Part shown: positions 44,128-53,975 of the stretch, one piece after another
Layout of the letters: every line of letters begins with the position of its first letter
Position numbering within the stretch: the stretch's first letter is position 1
DNA from: Empedobacter falsenii
GTDB lineage: Bacteria > Bacteroidota > Bacteroidia > Flavobacteriales > Weeksellaceae
DNA length: 64,000 nt
Direction of reading: 5' to 3'
Assembly: GCF_019308355.1 (NCBI RefSeq)
Contig: NZ_JAAGKM010000006.1
Span: 37,298-101,297 of the forward strand
Notes under the pieces: model-generated
What the model was told of the DNA's origin: nothing
Seen by the model: only the letters and a program-made list of their open reading frames with translations
Databases searched by the model: none
Program-made: the position numbers and the translations under genes

Positions 44128-45738
44128 ATGAAAAAATTTTTGAATGTCCTTTCTGTGTCTGTTGCAATGATGATTGGAATGGGAGCAATTGTTTCGTGTG
44201 AGAATGAAACACTAGGATTAGATAACAATGTGATTAGAGGTGAGGCAGAAGGAAATGTAAAATCCTTAGATGTTATTGCTTTTAATGCAAATTTTGATAC
44301 GCTTCGTACAGATAAATTTGTACTTCAAAATGGAGCTTTTGGTGTGTACAACGAACCAATTTTTGGTTCTACATCCTCTAAGTTTTATACACAAATTAGA
44401 CCTTCGTCTATTGGTGATCAGGATTTTGGAACAGAACCTAAAGTAGATTCTGTGAATTTGGTAATTCCAGTTTATTACAACACGACTAAAGATCCAATTT
44501 CTAAAGATACGATCAATCTTTCTAAACCTGGAGAGAAACCAAAAGATACAGATACAATCCAAATTACAACAAAGTATGCAGTAGACTCTTTGTATGGGAA
44601 TAAGGATTTGACAATGACGTTGAAAATTAAAGACATTAATACGGTTTTATATAAAGACACAAAATATTTTTCAACATTAAGTGGCCTTGAATCTCCAATT
44701 TCTGTTAATTCAAGAGTAATCGGAAAAGCTACAATCGGAAAAACAGTAACAGGAAAAGTTGTTAAACAAAAAACTGGAACTTCTAATATTTCTGAGGTTG
44801 TTCCTGGTTACAAAGTTTCTTTAGATCCAGATTATTTCGATGAAAAAATTATTAAAAATGCTAAAACAGGATTACTTTCTGATTACGCAACATTTATTCG
44901 TGAAAATATCAAAGGTTTAGAGTTTTCTGTAGAAGAATCAAATGGATTTATTGTCAATTTTAATCCAAATAAAATTGACTTGAATATGTATTATTCATAT
45001 AAAAATCCAACTGCAAAAACAGATTCAGACACAAGTTACAAAGAACGTTTGAGTGGAACTTATGCATTTGATATGACAAATCAGTGGAATTCTGGTACTG
45101 CAAATAATGCCAATATTATTGCTTCTCAAATCGTAAATAATACAATAGGGTCTACTTATTCTACAATCAAACCTGATGAAGTGAATGGTGATGCAAGATT
45201 GTATTTAAGCGGAATGAGTGGGAATTATGCAAAATTAAAATTCAATCAAACTCAATTAGATGAATTAAAATCTGAGATGACAAAAACTAATATTGTGATT
45301 CTTGGCGCAAAATTAAAATTCTATATTGATGGTTCTACAGGTTTTCCAAAACCTCCTTATTTAGTGGCTTGGAATAATTACAAAAAAGATGATAAAGTTA
45401 TAAATGAATTGTATGCAGACGTTTTAGAATTCTATAATGCATATCCTACATCAGTTCACTTTAATCCTATTGTAAAAGGAGATACGGATTATTATACAAT
45501 TGATATCACGAAACATCTAAAAAGCATGTTAGAGAAAGGAAATGAGTTTAAAGATCAAACGATGTTTATTACAATGGGTAATTTTATAACATCTGTTAGT
45601 TATGCAACAACTATTAATAGTACAAATCCTTATCAAAATAATAGAGCTTATAATCCATACAGAATTGTTTTACATGGAAATAATTCGGAAGTAGCGGATA
45701 AAAAGCTAGAATTATTAGTATATTACTCTCAAAAATAG
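44128..45738 (+). CDS. DUF4270 family lipoprotein
   Basis: 536 residues. The signal peptide ends AIVSC (lipidated Cys24). The mature protein begins ENETLGLD and has the DUF4270 features: FNANFDTLRTD, a DSVNLVIPVYY strand and the long beta-rich C-terminus with VLHGNNSEVADKKLELLVYYSQK. Members are outer membrane lipoproteins of unknown function, very common in Bacteroidota. It is co-transcribed with the preceding gene; glmS follows after 49 bases and may share the mRNA. Confidence 0.88.
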   Translation: MKKFLNVLSVSVAMMIGMGAIVSCENETLGLDNNVIRGEAEGNVKSLDVIAFNANFDTLRTDKFVLQNGAFGVYNEPIFGSTSSKFYTQIRPSSIGDQDFGTEPKVDSVNLVIPVYYNTTKDPISKDTINLSKPGEKPKDTDTIQITTKYAVDSLYGNKDLTMTLKIKDINTVLYKDTKYFSTLSGLESPISVNSRVIGKATIGKTVTGKVVKQKTGTSNISEVVPGYKVSLDPDYFDEKIIKNAKTGLLSDYATFIRENIKGLEFSVEESNGFIVNFNPNKIDLNMYYSYKNPTAKTDSDTSYKERLSGTYAFDMTNQWNSGTANNANIIASQIVNNTIGSTYSTIKPDEVNGDARLYLSGMSGNYAKLKFNQTQLDELKSEMTKTNIVILGAKLKFYIDGSTGFPKPPYLVAWNNYKKDDKVINELYADVLEFYNAYPTSVHFNPIVKGDTDYYTIDITKHLKSMLEKGNEFKDQTMFITMGNFITSVSYATTINSTNPYQNNRAYNPYRIVLHGNNSEVADKKLELLVYYSQK

Positions 45739-45787
45739 AAAATATTATATTATTTAACGCATTTAACTTAAAATACTATAAAATATT

Positions 45788-47635
45788 ATGTGTGGAATTG
45801 TAGGATATATTGGACATCGCGAAGCGTACCCAATTATTATTAATGGACTAAAAAGACTAGAGTATCGAGGATATGATAGTGCAGGATTAGTTCTTTCTAC
45901 TGGTACCGATTTTGAATTGGTAAAAACAAAAGGAAAAGTTTCTGATTTAGAAGATAAATCAGAAAATTTAGATAAAACACCTCATTTAGGAATTGGGCAT
46001 ACACGTTGGGCAACACATGGTGTGCCAAATGATGTAAACTCTCATCCACATATGTCTAATAATGGACGTTTGGTATTGGTTCATAACGGAATTATTGAAA
46101 ATTATGAATCAATCAAACAATTATTAAAAGATAAAGGTTACGTTTTTCATAGTGATACGGATACAGAAGTTTTAGTAAACTTTATTCAATTATTTCAAGA
46201 GGAACAAAACTTAAATTTAACTGACGCAGTTCGTTTAGCTTTGAATGAAGTGATTGGAGCATATGCGATTGCAGTTTTAGACAAAGAAGAAGCAAATACA
46301 ATTGTTGTAGGACGTTTAGGTTCTCCATTGGCAATTGGTATTGGAGAAAACGAATTTTTTGTAGCTTCTGATGCTTCTCCGTTTATTGAGTTTACAAAAG
46401 ATGCGGTTTATTTAGAAGATGGTGATATGGCAACAATTACTTTAGACAAAGAAGTAGATGTACGTACAATCCAAAATAACGAAGCAGTTTCTTTAGATGT
46501 TCAAGAGTTACAATTAAATATTGAAGCGATTGAAAAAGGTGGTTACGAGCATTTCATGTTAAAAGAAATCAACGAACAACCTCGTTCTATTCGTGATACA
46601 ATGCGTGGACGTTTATTAGTAGACGAAGGCATTATTAAAATGGCTGGTATTTGGGATCATCAAGAAAAATTCTTGAATGCAAAACGTATCATCATTGTTG
46701 CTTGTGGAACTTCTTACCATGCAGGTTTGGTTGCAGAATACATGATCGAAGATTTCGCTCGTATTCCTGTAGAAGTAGAATATGCATCTGAGTTCCGTTA
46801 CCGCAATCCAATCATCAATAAACACGATGTCGTGATTGCAATTTCTCAATCTGGAGAAACAGCAGATACATTGGCAGCACTTAAATTAGCAAAAGAAAAT
46901 GGTGCATTTATCTTTGGAATTAACAATGTTGTAGGTTCTTCTATTGCTCGTATTACAGATGCTGGTGCCTATACACATGCGGGACCAGAAATTGGTGTTG
47001 CATCAACAAAAGCATTTACAGCTCAGTTAACAATTTTAGCATTGATTGCCTTAAAATTAGGTAAACAAAACGGTGAATTATCAACAGAGAAATTTACATT
47101 GTTAACACGAGAATTAGAGCGTATCCCAGAATTAGTTCAACAAATTTTAGACAACTGTGAAGGTGTAATTGATCAAATTGCTGATAAATACAAAGATAAC
47201 AGAAATGCAATTTATTTAGGACGTGGATACAACTATCCATCAGCTTTAGAAGGTGCATTAAAATTAAAAGAGATTTCATATATCCACGCAGAGGGTTATC
47301 CAGCGGCAGAAATGAAGCACGGACCAATTGCATTATTGGACGAAAATATGCCTGTTATTGTTATTGCAATGAAAAAAGGTTATTACGAGAAAGTAGTTTC
47401 TAACATTCAAGAAATTAAATCTCGTAGCGCTAAAGTAATTGCAATTGTTAATGATGGTGATGAGCAAGTAACTGCTATGGCAGATGATTACGTAGTAATC
47501 CCAGAAACTGCAGAAGAATTCTCTCCAATCCTAACAGCTATTCCATTACAATTATTATCGTACTGGATTGCTGTTAAATTAGGTAAGAATGTAGATCAGC
47601 CTCGTAACTTGGCAAAATCTGTTACTGTAGAGTAA
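45788..47635 (+). CDS. glmS: Glutamine-fructose-6-phosphate aminotransferase (isomerizing)
   Basis: 615 residues. MCGIVGYIG gives the N-terminal nucleophile Cys2 of the class II glutaminase (about residues 1-220). Two SIS domains follow, with ACGTSYHAGLVAEY, ISQSGETADTLAAL and STKAFTAQ. The C-terminus ends LAKSVTVE as in all GlmS. It makes glucosamine-6-phosphate for peptidoglycan and lipid A. No glmS ribozyme fold was noticed in the 49-base upstream gap. Confidence 0.97.
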   Translation: MCGIVGYIGHREAYPIIINGLKRLEYRGYDSAGLVLSTGTDFELVKTKGKVSDLEDKSENLDKTPHLGIGHTRWATHGVPNDVNSHPHMSNNGRLVLVHNGIIENYESIKQLLKDKGYVFHSDTDTEVLVNFIQLFQEEQNLNLTDAVRLALNEVIGAYAIAVLDKEEANTIVVGRLGSPLAIGIGENEFFVASDASPFIEFTKDAVYLEDGDMATITLDKEVDVRTIQNNEAVSLDVQELQLNIEAIEKGGYEHFMLKEINEQPRSIRDTMRGRLLVDEGIIKMAGIWDHQEKFLNAKRIIIVACGTSYHAGLVAEYMIEDFARIPVEVEYASEFRYRNPIINKHDVVIAISQSGETADTLAALKLAKENGAFIFGINNVVGSSIARITDAGAYTHAGPEIGVASTKAFTAQLTILALIALKLGKQNGELSTEKFTLLTRELERIPELVQQILDNCEGVIDQIADKYKDNRNAIYLGRGYNYPSALEGALKLKEISYIHAEGYPAAEMKHGPIALLDENMPVIVIAMKKGYYEKVVSNIQEIKSRSAKVIAIVNDGDEQVTAMADDYVVIPETAEEFSPILTAIPLQLLSYWIAVKLGKNVDQPRNLAKSVTVE

Positions 47636-47660
47636 AAATTATTACAGAGATAATATATTT

Positions 47661-47691
47661 AAGGGATGATGTTTTAAAATCATCCCTTTTT
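47661..47691 (+). terminator. Terminator after glmS
   Basis: AAGGGATGAT pairs with ATCATCCCTT, loop of about nine bases, followed by a T run, 25 bases after the glmS stop. Confidence 0.85.
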
Positions 47692-47738
47692 CATTTTATA
47701 AGTTTAAATTAATTATTAATTTCACCAAAAATAACATC

Positions 47739-48326
47739 ATGTTTACAGGAATCGTAGAAGGAGTAGGAAAGCTTATAAAAGCAGAGAAAGAGCAATCTAA
47801 TTTACATTTATGGATTGAAGCTGATTTTTGTGATGAATTAAAAATTGATCAAAGTGTTGCTCACAATGGAGTGTGTTTAACAGTTGTTGATTTCAAATAT
47901 GGTCTTTACAAAGTCACTGCTATAGAGGAAACCTTACAAAAAACAAATTTTAACACTTTAAAAGAAGGTGATTTGATCAATTTAGAACGATGTTTGCAGT
48001 TCAATGGTCGTATCGATGGTCATATTGTTCAAGGACATGTTGATCAAACTGGAAAAATTGTTTCGATAGAAAACCAAAATGGTAGCTTTTTTGTTACAGT
48101 AGAATATGATGAAGCATCGTCTGGAAATGTTACAGTAGAAAAAGGTTCGATTTGTCTTAACGGAATTAGTTTAACAGTTGTTGACAGTAAAGTAGGGCAG
48201 TTTTCGGTTGCAATTATTCCATATACTTGGGAGTTTACAAACCTTAATCAAGTGAAAGTTGGCGATACAATGAATTTAGAATTTGATATCTTAGGAAAAT
48301 ACGTCAAAAGATTATTCCAAAAATAA
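47739..48326 (+). CDS. ribE: Riboflavin synthase, alpha subunit type
   Basis: 195 residues. The chain starts MFTGIVEGVG and has two lumazine-binding repeats of about 95 residues each. Matching motifs are VAHNGVCLTVVDF in the first and GSICLNGISLTVVDS in the second, with IDGHIVQGHVDQTG between. It converts two molecules of 6,7-dimethyl-8-ribityllumazine to riboflavin. No FMN riboswitch was recognised upstream. The kinase gene starts two bases after its stop. Confidence 0.95.
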   Translation: MFTGIVEGVGKLIKAEKEQSNLHLWIEADFCDELKIDQSVAHNGVCLTVVDFKYGLYKVTAIEETLQKTNFNTLKEGDLINLERCLQFNGRIDGHIVQGHVDQTGKIVSIENQNGSFFVTVEYDEASSGNVTVEKGSICLNGISLTVVDSKVGQFSVAIIPYTWEFTNLNQVKVGDTMNLEFDILGKYVKRLFQK

Positions 48327-48327
48327 A

Positions 48328-49776
48328 ATGATTAGAAAAAAAAATAACCTATCGCTACCCGTTCGTATTATCATTTATATGGTAACGATTTTGTTATTTA
48401 CAGCAGGAGCTATCTTGCTGATTACTGCCAATCATTTCAATGCACAAACTAAACAATATCACGAAGATATTCTCAAACGAAAAGTTAGAGCGGTAGAATC
48501 TGCGATAGATTATGAAATGGATAATTATCCTGGAATTGCAACCCAAGATAATATTCATGAGATTTTAGAAGATGGTTTTCTTCGCATCGGTGATATTAAT
48601 AAAACCGATATTGTAATTTATGATTTACGTGGTAATAAAATTTTAACCACTCAGCCGGTTTCAACGACTTATAATGTTTTGCCTCAAAAAATATTAGACA
48701 AACTACAAAAGTCAAATGATTTTATTGTAACGAATAAAGATACAGCTGACGACAATAATGTTTATTCGTCTTATAGTAATATCAAAAATTATTACAACGA
48801 AAATATTGCTGTTCTCTGTCTACCTTATCAATCTAACCAAGATTTTTTACAGCAAGACATGTTTACCTTAATTGGTAGTTATGGATTAGCTTTTGGAGTT
48901 ATTCTTTTGTTTGGAACGTTAGCGGTTTATTTTGTTACAAAACGTACGCTGAATAAACTTTGGTCATTTGCAGATCGTATTCGCGAAACAGAAGTTATTG
49001 TAAACAATATGCCGATTCGTTACGATGGTAACGATGAAATAAAGGTTCTGGTAGATTCTTATAATGATATGTTGTACCGATTGCGGGAACAATCAGATTT
49101 ATTAGCTAAGCAAGAACGTGAAGAAGCATGGCGAGATTTTGCGAAACAAGTTGCGCATGAAGTCAAGAATCCATTAACACCAATGCGATTAATGCTACAG
49201 AATTTTATGCGAAAATTTGATGTAAATGATCCAAATCTTGAAGAAAAAACAATGAGAACTGGTAATATTTTATTGCAACAAATTGATACCATTTCTGCGA
49301 TTGCCGAAGCTTTTTCAGATTTTGCTAAAATGCCTTCTCGTAAAGATGAAAAAATTGATGTAGTTGATGTTATCAAAAATACCCTTTTTGTATTTCCAAT
49401 GGAGTTCATCGAATTTAATTATTCTCCAAACATCATCATGATGCGTTTTGATAAACAATATTTGAATCGAATTATTACAAATATTACAAAAAATGCGTTT
49501 CAATCTATTCCACAATCTCGTATTGCGAAAGTTAAAGTAGATGTGTTTTTAGTAGGAGGTTTCTTACATCTAACCATTCAAGATAATGGGGATGGAATTC
49601 CTGTCGAATCGCAAGATTCTATTTTTGTTCCAAAGTTTACAACAAAGAATAGTGGAATGGGAATTGGTTTGCCAATGGTGAAAAAAATTATTGACGATTA
49701 TGATGGAACCATTCGTTTCGAAACCGAAATTTCTGTCGGTACAACATTCTACATTTTGATTCCTTACAATGAATAG
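48328..49776 (+). CDS. Sensor histidine kinase, NtrY-like
   Basis: 482 residues. A membrane segment near residues 12-34 and another near 183-207 enclose a periplasmic sensor region of about 150 residues. A HAMP domain follows, then HisKA with QVAHEVKNPLTPMRLML, whose HEVKNPLTP box is typical of NtrY kinases, and HATPase_c with NAFQSI, DNGDGIP and GMGIGLPMVKKIID. It autophosphorylates the box histidine and passes the phosphate to a response regulator that is not encoded nearby. Its last eight bases overlap the methyltransferase gene. Confidence 0.9.
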   Translation: MIRKKNNLSLPVRIIIYMVTILLFTAGAILLITANHFNAQTKQYHEDILKRKVRAVESAIDYEMDNYPGIATQDNIHEILEDGFLRIGDINKTDIVIYDLRGNKILTTQPVSTTYNVLPQKILDKLQKSNDFIVTNKDTADDNNVYSSYSNIKNYYNENIAVLCLPYQSNQDFLQQDMFTLIGSYGLAFGVILLFGTLAVYFVTKRTLNKLWSFADRIRETEVIVNNMPIRYDGNDEIKVLVDSYNDMLYRLREQSDLLAKQEREEAWRDFAKQVAHEVKNPLTPMRLMLQNFMRKFDVNDPNLEEKTMRTGNILLQQIDTISAIAEAFSDFAKMPSRKDEKIDVVDVIKNTLFVFPMEFIEFNYSPNIIMMRFDKQYLNRIITNITKNAFQSIPQSRIAKVKVDVFLVGGFLHLTIQDNGDGIPVESQDSIFVPKFTTKNSGMGIGLPMVKKIIDDYDGTIRFETEISVGTTFYILIPYNE

Positions 49777-50476
49777 AAAACCTTTTCGATTCAAACAATT
49801 CGAAATTTTTCAAGATAAAACCGCAATGAAAGTAGGCACAGATGGTGTTTTACTTGGCGCTTGGGCTGATTTAAAAAGTGGAAATACTATTTTAGACATT
49901 GGTACAGGAACTGGATTAATTTCGTTGATGTTAGCGCAACGTTTTCCTCTTTCTATGATTGAGGCAATAGAAATTGATAACGATGCTTTTTTACAAGCAA
50001 AAGAAAATTTCGAGAATGCATCTTTTTCAGATCGATTAACCATTTTTAATTCATCGCTTCAAGATTATTCAACCAATAAAAAATATGATTTGATTGTCAG
50101 TAATCCACCTTTTTTTACGGTGAATGATACGGTTGATTTTGATGCGCGTAAACAAGCACGCCAGCAAGAAACGTTGACTTTCGAAGAATTAATAAAAAAA
50201 ACTGCTGAATTACTACATAAAGACGGATTAGCGAGTTTTATAATTCCATACGATCAAATGGGTGATTTTTGTATGATAGCGGCTCAAAACGCTTTAAAAC
50301 TATCTAGAGTCGTTTGTATCAAAGGGAATTCGACAACGGTAACAAAACGTGTGTTGTTAGAATTTAGTTTTCATGAAAAAGAAGTAGAAGAAAAAGAATT
50401 AATCATCGAAGTCGATCGCCATCAGTACACAGAAGATTATATTCAGTTGACAAAGGATTTTTACTTGAAAATGTAA
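49769..50476 (+). CDS. tRNA1(Val) adenine-37 N6-methyltransferase (TrmN6/YfiC family)
   Basis: 235 residues. FRFKQFEIFQDKTAMKVGTDGVLLGAWA is the family's N-terminal signature. ILDIGTGTGLISLMLAQR is SAM motif I, and LIVSNPPFF (about 107-115) is the NPPY-like catalytic motif of N6-adenine methyltransferases. It methylates A37 of tRNA-Val in E. coli. The gene overlaps the preceding kinase by eight bases, which suggests coupled translation. Confidence 0.9.
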   Translation: MNRKPFRFKQFEIFQDKTAMKVGTDGVLLGAWADLKSGNTILDIGTGTGLISLMLAQRFPLSMIEAIEIDNDAFLQAKENFENASFSDRLTIFNSSLQDYSTNKKYDLIVSNPPFFTVNDTVDFDARKQARQQETLTFEELIKKTAELLHKDGLASFIIPYDQMGDFCMIAAQNALKLSRVVCIKGNSTTVTKRVLLEFSFHEKEVEEKELIIEVDRHQYTEDYIQLTKDFYLKM

Positions 50477-50587
50477 TTTTCATCAAAGATGAAAAACGAT
50501 GAGTAAACTACTGATTTTGATGTCAAATAGAAAATTGTATTTCTATGCATCTATGTAAAGATTTATTCAACATTTAAAAACATAAAA

Positions 50588-50610
50588 AAACCGAGCAATT
50601 TGCTCGGTTT
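50588..50610. terminator. Bidirectional terminator before pckA
   Basis: AAACCGAGCAA pairs with TTGCTCGGTTT around one base, with A and T runs at the flanks. It lies between the convergent genes ending at 50476 and 50671. Confidence 0.85.
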
Positions 50611-50670
50611 TATATTTATTTCTGATTTTCAAAATGAGTTAAAAACTTAATCTTAACCTCAATCTTATCC

Positions 50671-52242
50671 TTAAATCGTTGGTCCACCAGCTAATAAATC
50701 AGCCGTTGCAAACTCTTCAAATTTCTTGAAGTTCGCTTTAAATTTATCGGCTAATTCTTTTGCATTTGCTTCGTATGCTGCTGTAGAATCAAAAGAAGTA
50801 GCTGGACTTAATTTTTCTGAAGCAACACCTTCGATTGCAACTGGAACTTCAAATCCAAAATAAGGATCTTTTTTGAATTCTACGTTGTCTAAATCTCCAT
50901 TTAAAGCTGCATTGATAACGGCGCGAGTGTCTTTTAAAGACATACGCTCTTTTTTACCATTCCAACCTGTGTTGATTAACCAAACATTTACACCAGTTTT
51001 TTCAACTTTATCGCTCAACATTTCAGCATATTTAGTTGGGTGTAACGGCATAAATGGCGCACCAAAACATGTAGAGAATGTAGTTTGAGGTTCTGTAACA
51101 CCAGCTTCTGTACCAGCAACTTTAGATGTATATCCTGAGATAAATAAGTAAGCTGCTTGATCTGGGTTTAATTTTGCAATTGGAGGGAAAACTCCGTAAG
51201 CATCAAACGATAAGAAGAAAATGTTTTTAGGATTTTTTCCTACAGATGGAACGGCAATATTTTCGATATAATCAATTGGATAAGAAACACGTGTGTTTTC
51301 TGTGATAGATGTATCCGTAAAATCAACCTCGTTAGTCCCTGGAATTAATTTACAGTTTTCTAATAAAGCTCCATCTTTGATTGCAGCAAAAATTTCTGGC
51401 TCACCTTCTGGAGATAAGTTAATTACTTTTGCATAACAACCACCTTCAAAATTGAAAACAGTGTTATCTTCTGTCCATCCATGTTCGTCATCACCAATCA
51501 AACGTCTGTTTTTATCTGCTGATAAAGTTGTTTTTCCTGTTCCAGATAAACCAAAGAACATTGCTGTATCTCCGTTTTCACCTGAGTTAGCAGAACAGTG
51601 CATTGGTAAAGTATTTCTGAATACTGGCATGATGAAGTTTAAGGCAGAGAAAATACCTTTTTTCATTTCTCCTGTATAACCAGTTCCACCGTTTAAAACA
51701 ATTTTACGTTTAAAATTTAAGATAGAGAAATTGTGTTGTCTTGTACCATCTTCATTAGCATCTGCAACAAAAGTTGGCGCATTGATAATTGTCCATTCAG
51801 CATCACCAAAGTTTTTTAATTCTTCCTCCGTTGGACGAATAAACATGTTATAGATAAATAAATTAGCCGCAGGAGTTTCTGTAATTGCTCTAATTTTTGT
51901 TTTGTAAGCATCATCAGCACAAGCAAAAGCATCACGTACATAAATTTCGCGGTTGCTTAAATGCTCAACAACTTTATCGTATAAAGCGTCAAATTTATCA
52001 GAATCGAAAGGAATATTGATGTTTCCATCCCACCAAACGTTTTCTGCAGTGATTTCGTCTTTAACAATAAAACGATCTTTAGGAGAACGTCCTGTAAATT
52101 CTCCGGTTAACATATTTACTGCTCCAGAAGATGTAATTTCTCCCTGTCCTAATTCTATCATTTTCTCTGTAAGCTCTTCAGGAGATAATTGATAGTTAAT
52201 TTTGGAATTTTTTATTCCGTAAGATGCCAATTCTATGCTCAT
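50671..52242 (-). CDS. pckA: Phosphoenolpyruvate carboxykinase (ATP)
   Basis: 523 residues. RSPKDRFIV, MHCSANSGENGDTAMFFGLSGTGKTTLSADKNR (kinase-1a loop GLSGTGKTT), IGDDEHGWTEDNTVFNFEGGCYAK and FLSFDAYGVFPPIAKL are diagnostic of the ATP-dependent class. It converts oxaloacetate to PEP and CO2, or the reverse, at the start of gluconeogenesis. The leader is about 50 bases from the TAACTTTG element. Downstream pyk is on the other strand, so the opposing enzymes are within 4.5 kb of each other. Confidence 0.97.
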   Translation of the reverse strand: MSIELASYGIKNSKINYQLSPEELTEKMIELGQGEITSSGAVNMLTGEFTGRSPKDRFIVKDEITAENVWWDGNINIPFDSDKFDALYDKVVEHLSNREIYVRDAFACADDAYKTKIRAITETPAANLFIYNMFIRPTEEELKNFGDAEWTIINAPTFVADANEDGTRQHNFSILNFKRKIVLNGGTGYTGEMKKGIFSALNFIMPVFRNTLPMHCSANSGENGDTAMFFGLSGTGKTTLSADKNRRLIGDDEHGWTEDNTVFNFEGGCYAKVINLSPEGEPEIFAAIKDGALLENCKLIPGTNEVDFTDTSITENTRVSYPIDYIENIAVPSVGKNPKNIFFLSFDAYGVFPPIAKLNPDQAAYLFISGYTSKVAGTEAGVTEPQTTFSTCFGAPFMPLHPTKYAEMLSDKVEKTGVNVWLINTGWNGKKERMSLKDTRAVINAALNGDLDNVEFKKDPYFGFEVPVAIEGVASEKLSPATSFDSTAAYEANAKELADKFKANFKKFEEFATADLLAGGPTI

Positions 52243-52292
52243 TTTTGTGATTTTTAAAGTATTTTTAAAATTTTAAAGGTAAAAACTTTGTA

Positions 52293-52300
52293 CAAAGTTA
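52293..52300 (-). promoter_or_regulatory. -7 promoter element of pckA
   Basis: On the minus strand TAACTTTG, an exact TAnnTTTG match, about 50 bases upstream of the ATG. Confidence 0.55.
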
Positions 52301-52410
52301 CAATAAAAAGAAGCGTGAAAAATTTGACTTATGTCATTCACTTAAACGTTTTCGTGCATGTTTATTCACCATATATTTCCAAGTTCTTATGCGTGCATAT
52401 AAAAAAAAGC

Positions 52411-52439
52411 TTGTATTTAATATAAGTTTTATATTTTTG
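52411..52439 (+). promoter_or_regulatory. Promoter of the acpP-fabF-rnc operon
   Basis: TTG at 52411-52413 and TATTTTTG at 52432-52439 with an 18-base spacer, a good Bacteroidota -33/-7 promoter. The acpP ATG is 32 bases downstream. Confidence 0.65.
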
Positions 52440-52471
52440 CACTAGTTTACAACAATTAAAATTAGAAAATT

Positions 52472-52708
52472 ATGTCTGACATTACATCAAGAGTGAAAGC
52501 GATTATCGTAGATAAATTAGGAGTTGACGAAAGCGAAGTTACGCTAGAAGCAAGTTTCACTAACGATTTAGGAGCTGATTCATTAGACACAGTAGAATTA
52601 ATCATGGAATTCGAAAAAGAATTTGATATCCAAATTCCAGACGATCAAGCAGAAAAAATTTCAACTGTAGGTCAAGCTGTAACATACATCGAAGACTTAA
52701 ACAAGTAA
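52472..52708 (+). CDS. acpP: Acyl carrier protein
   Basis: 78 residues, the standard size. [21 protein letters not shown] carries the phosphopantetheine serine at 37. It is the carrier of growing acyl chains in fatty acid synthesis and donates acyl groups to lipid A synthesis. It is the first gene of acpP-fabF-rnc, with fabF 13 bases downstream. It serves here as the reference for the permuted ACP-like protein at 34899-35429. Confidence 0.97.
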   Translation: MSDITSRVKAIIVDKLGVDESEVTLEASFTNDLGADSLDTVELIMEFEKEFDIQIPDDQAEKISTVGQAVTYIEDLNK

Positions 52709-52721
52709 TAGTTCCTATTTT

Positions 52722-53975
52722 ATGGAATTAAAAAGAGTAGTAGTAACAGGTTTAGGCGCGCTAACACCAATCGGAAATTCATACCAAGAATACTGGAATG
52801 GATTAGTGAATGGTGTAAGTGGCGCTGCGCCTATTACGCTTTTTGACGCAACTCTTTTTAAGACACAATTTGCTTGTGAGATCAAGAACTTCAATATCGA
52901 AGATCATTTTGATCGTAAAGAGGCAAGAAAAATTGACCGTTGTGCCCAATTGGGAATTATTGCAGCTAGAGAAGCAATAAAACACAGTGGAATCTTAGAA
53001 GATACAAATGTAAACAAAGAGCGTATCGGCGTTATATGGGGATCTGGTATCGGTGGAATTAAAACGTTTGAAGAAGAAGTTTCGAATTACGCAACAGGAA
53101 ATGGAACACCACGTTTCAATCCTTTCTTTATCCCTAAGATGATTGCAGATATCACGCCTGGTCATATTTCAATGGAATTTGGTCTTATGGGACCTAATTA
53201 TACAACTGTTTCGGCATGTGCCTCTTCAACAAATGCAATTATTGACGCTTATATGTTATTAAGACTTGGAAAAGCTGAAGCAATTGTAACAGGAGGTTCA
53301 GAAGCTGCGATTACAGCATCAAGTATTGGAGGTTTCAATGCATTACATGCGTTATCTACACGAAATGATGATCCACAAACTGCTTCAAGACCATTCGACA
53401 AAGACCGTGACGGTTTTGTAATGGGAGAAGGAGCTGGATGTATTGTTTTAGAAGAGTACGAACATGCTATTGCGCGTGGAGCTACCATTTATGCAGAATT
53501 AGTAGGAACAGGAATGACAGCAGATGCTCACCATATTACAGCTCCACATCCCGAAGGATTAGGCGCATTAAATGTGATGAGAGAGGCTTTATTAGATGCC
53601 AATATCAGCGTAGAAGACGTGGATCATATCAATATGCACGGAACATCTACACCATTAGGTGATATTGCAGAATCTAAAGCAATTCAAAAATTATTTGGAG
53701 AACATGCTTATAATATTCAAATCAATTCAACAAAATCTATGACTGGTCACTTATTAGGTGGTGCAGGGATTGTTGAAGCGATTTCGGCTATTGGAGCAAT
53801 CAATAACAGTATCGTTCCACCAACAATTAATCATTTTACGGATGATGAGAATCTTGATCCTAAAATCGATTATACATTTAACAAAGCAAAAGAGAAAAAT
53901 GTAGATTATGCATTGAGTAATACTTTTGGTTTCGGTGGTCACAATGCTTGTGTGATATTTAAGAAGTATAAGTAA
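52722..53975 (+). CDS. fabF: 3-oxoacyl-ACP synthase II
   Basis: 417 residues. RVVVTGLGALTPIG starts the thiolase fold. TVSACASSTNAI holds the catalytic cysteine (about 163), NMHGTSTPLGD the first histidine and KSMTGHLLGGAG the second. NTFGFGGHNACVIF is the C-terminal glycine-rich motif. It elongates acyl-ACP with malonyl-ACP. The stop codon overlaps the rnc start by one base. Confidence 0.97.
   Translation: MELKRVVVTGLGALTPIGNSYQEYWNGLVNGVSGAAPITLFDATLFKTQFACEIKNFNIEDHFDRKEARKIDRCAQLGIIAAREAIKHSGILEDTNVNKERIGVIWGSGIGGIKTFEEEVSNYATGNGTPRFNPFFIPKMIADITPGHISMEFGLMGPNYTTVSACASSTNAIIDAYMLLRLGKAEAIVTGGSEAAITASSIGGFNALHALSTRNDDPQTASRPFDKDRDGFVMGEGAGCIVLEEYEHAIARGATIYAELVGTGMTADAHHITAPHPEGLGALNVMREALLDANISVEDVDHINMHGTSTPLGDIAESKAIQKLFGEHAYNIQINSTKSMTGHLLGGAGIVEAISAIGAINNSIVPPTINHFTDDENLDPKIDYTFNKAKEKNVDYALSNTFGFGGHNACVIFKKYK

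Noticed and set aside
45739..45787. glmS ribozyme in the leader of glmS
   Set aside because: The gap is only 49 bases and has no resemblance to the ribozyme core; the ribozyme is mainly found in Gram-positive bacteria.
47692..47738. FMN riboswitch before ribE
   Set aside because: Only 47 bases lie between the glmS terminator and ribE and they are AT-rich, without the conserved RFN element.
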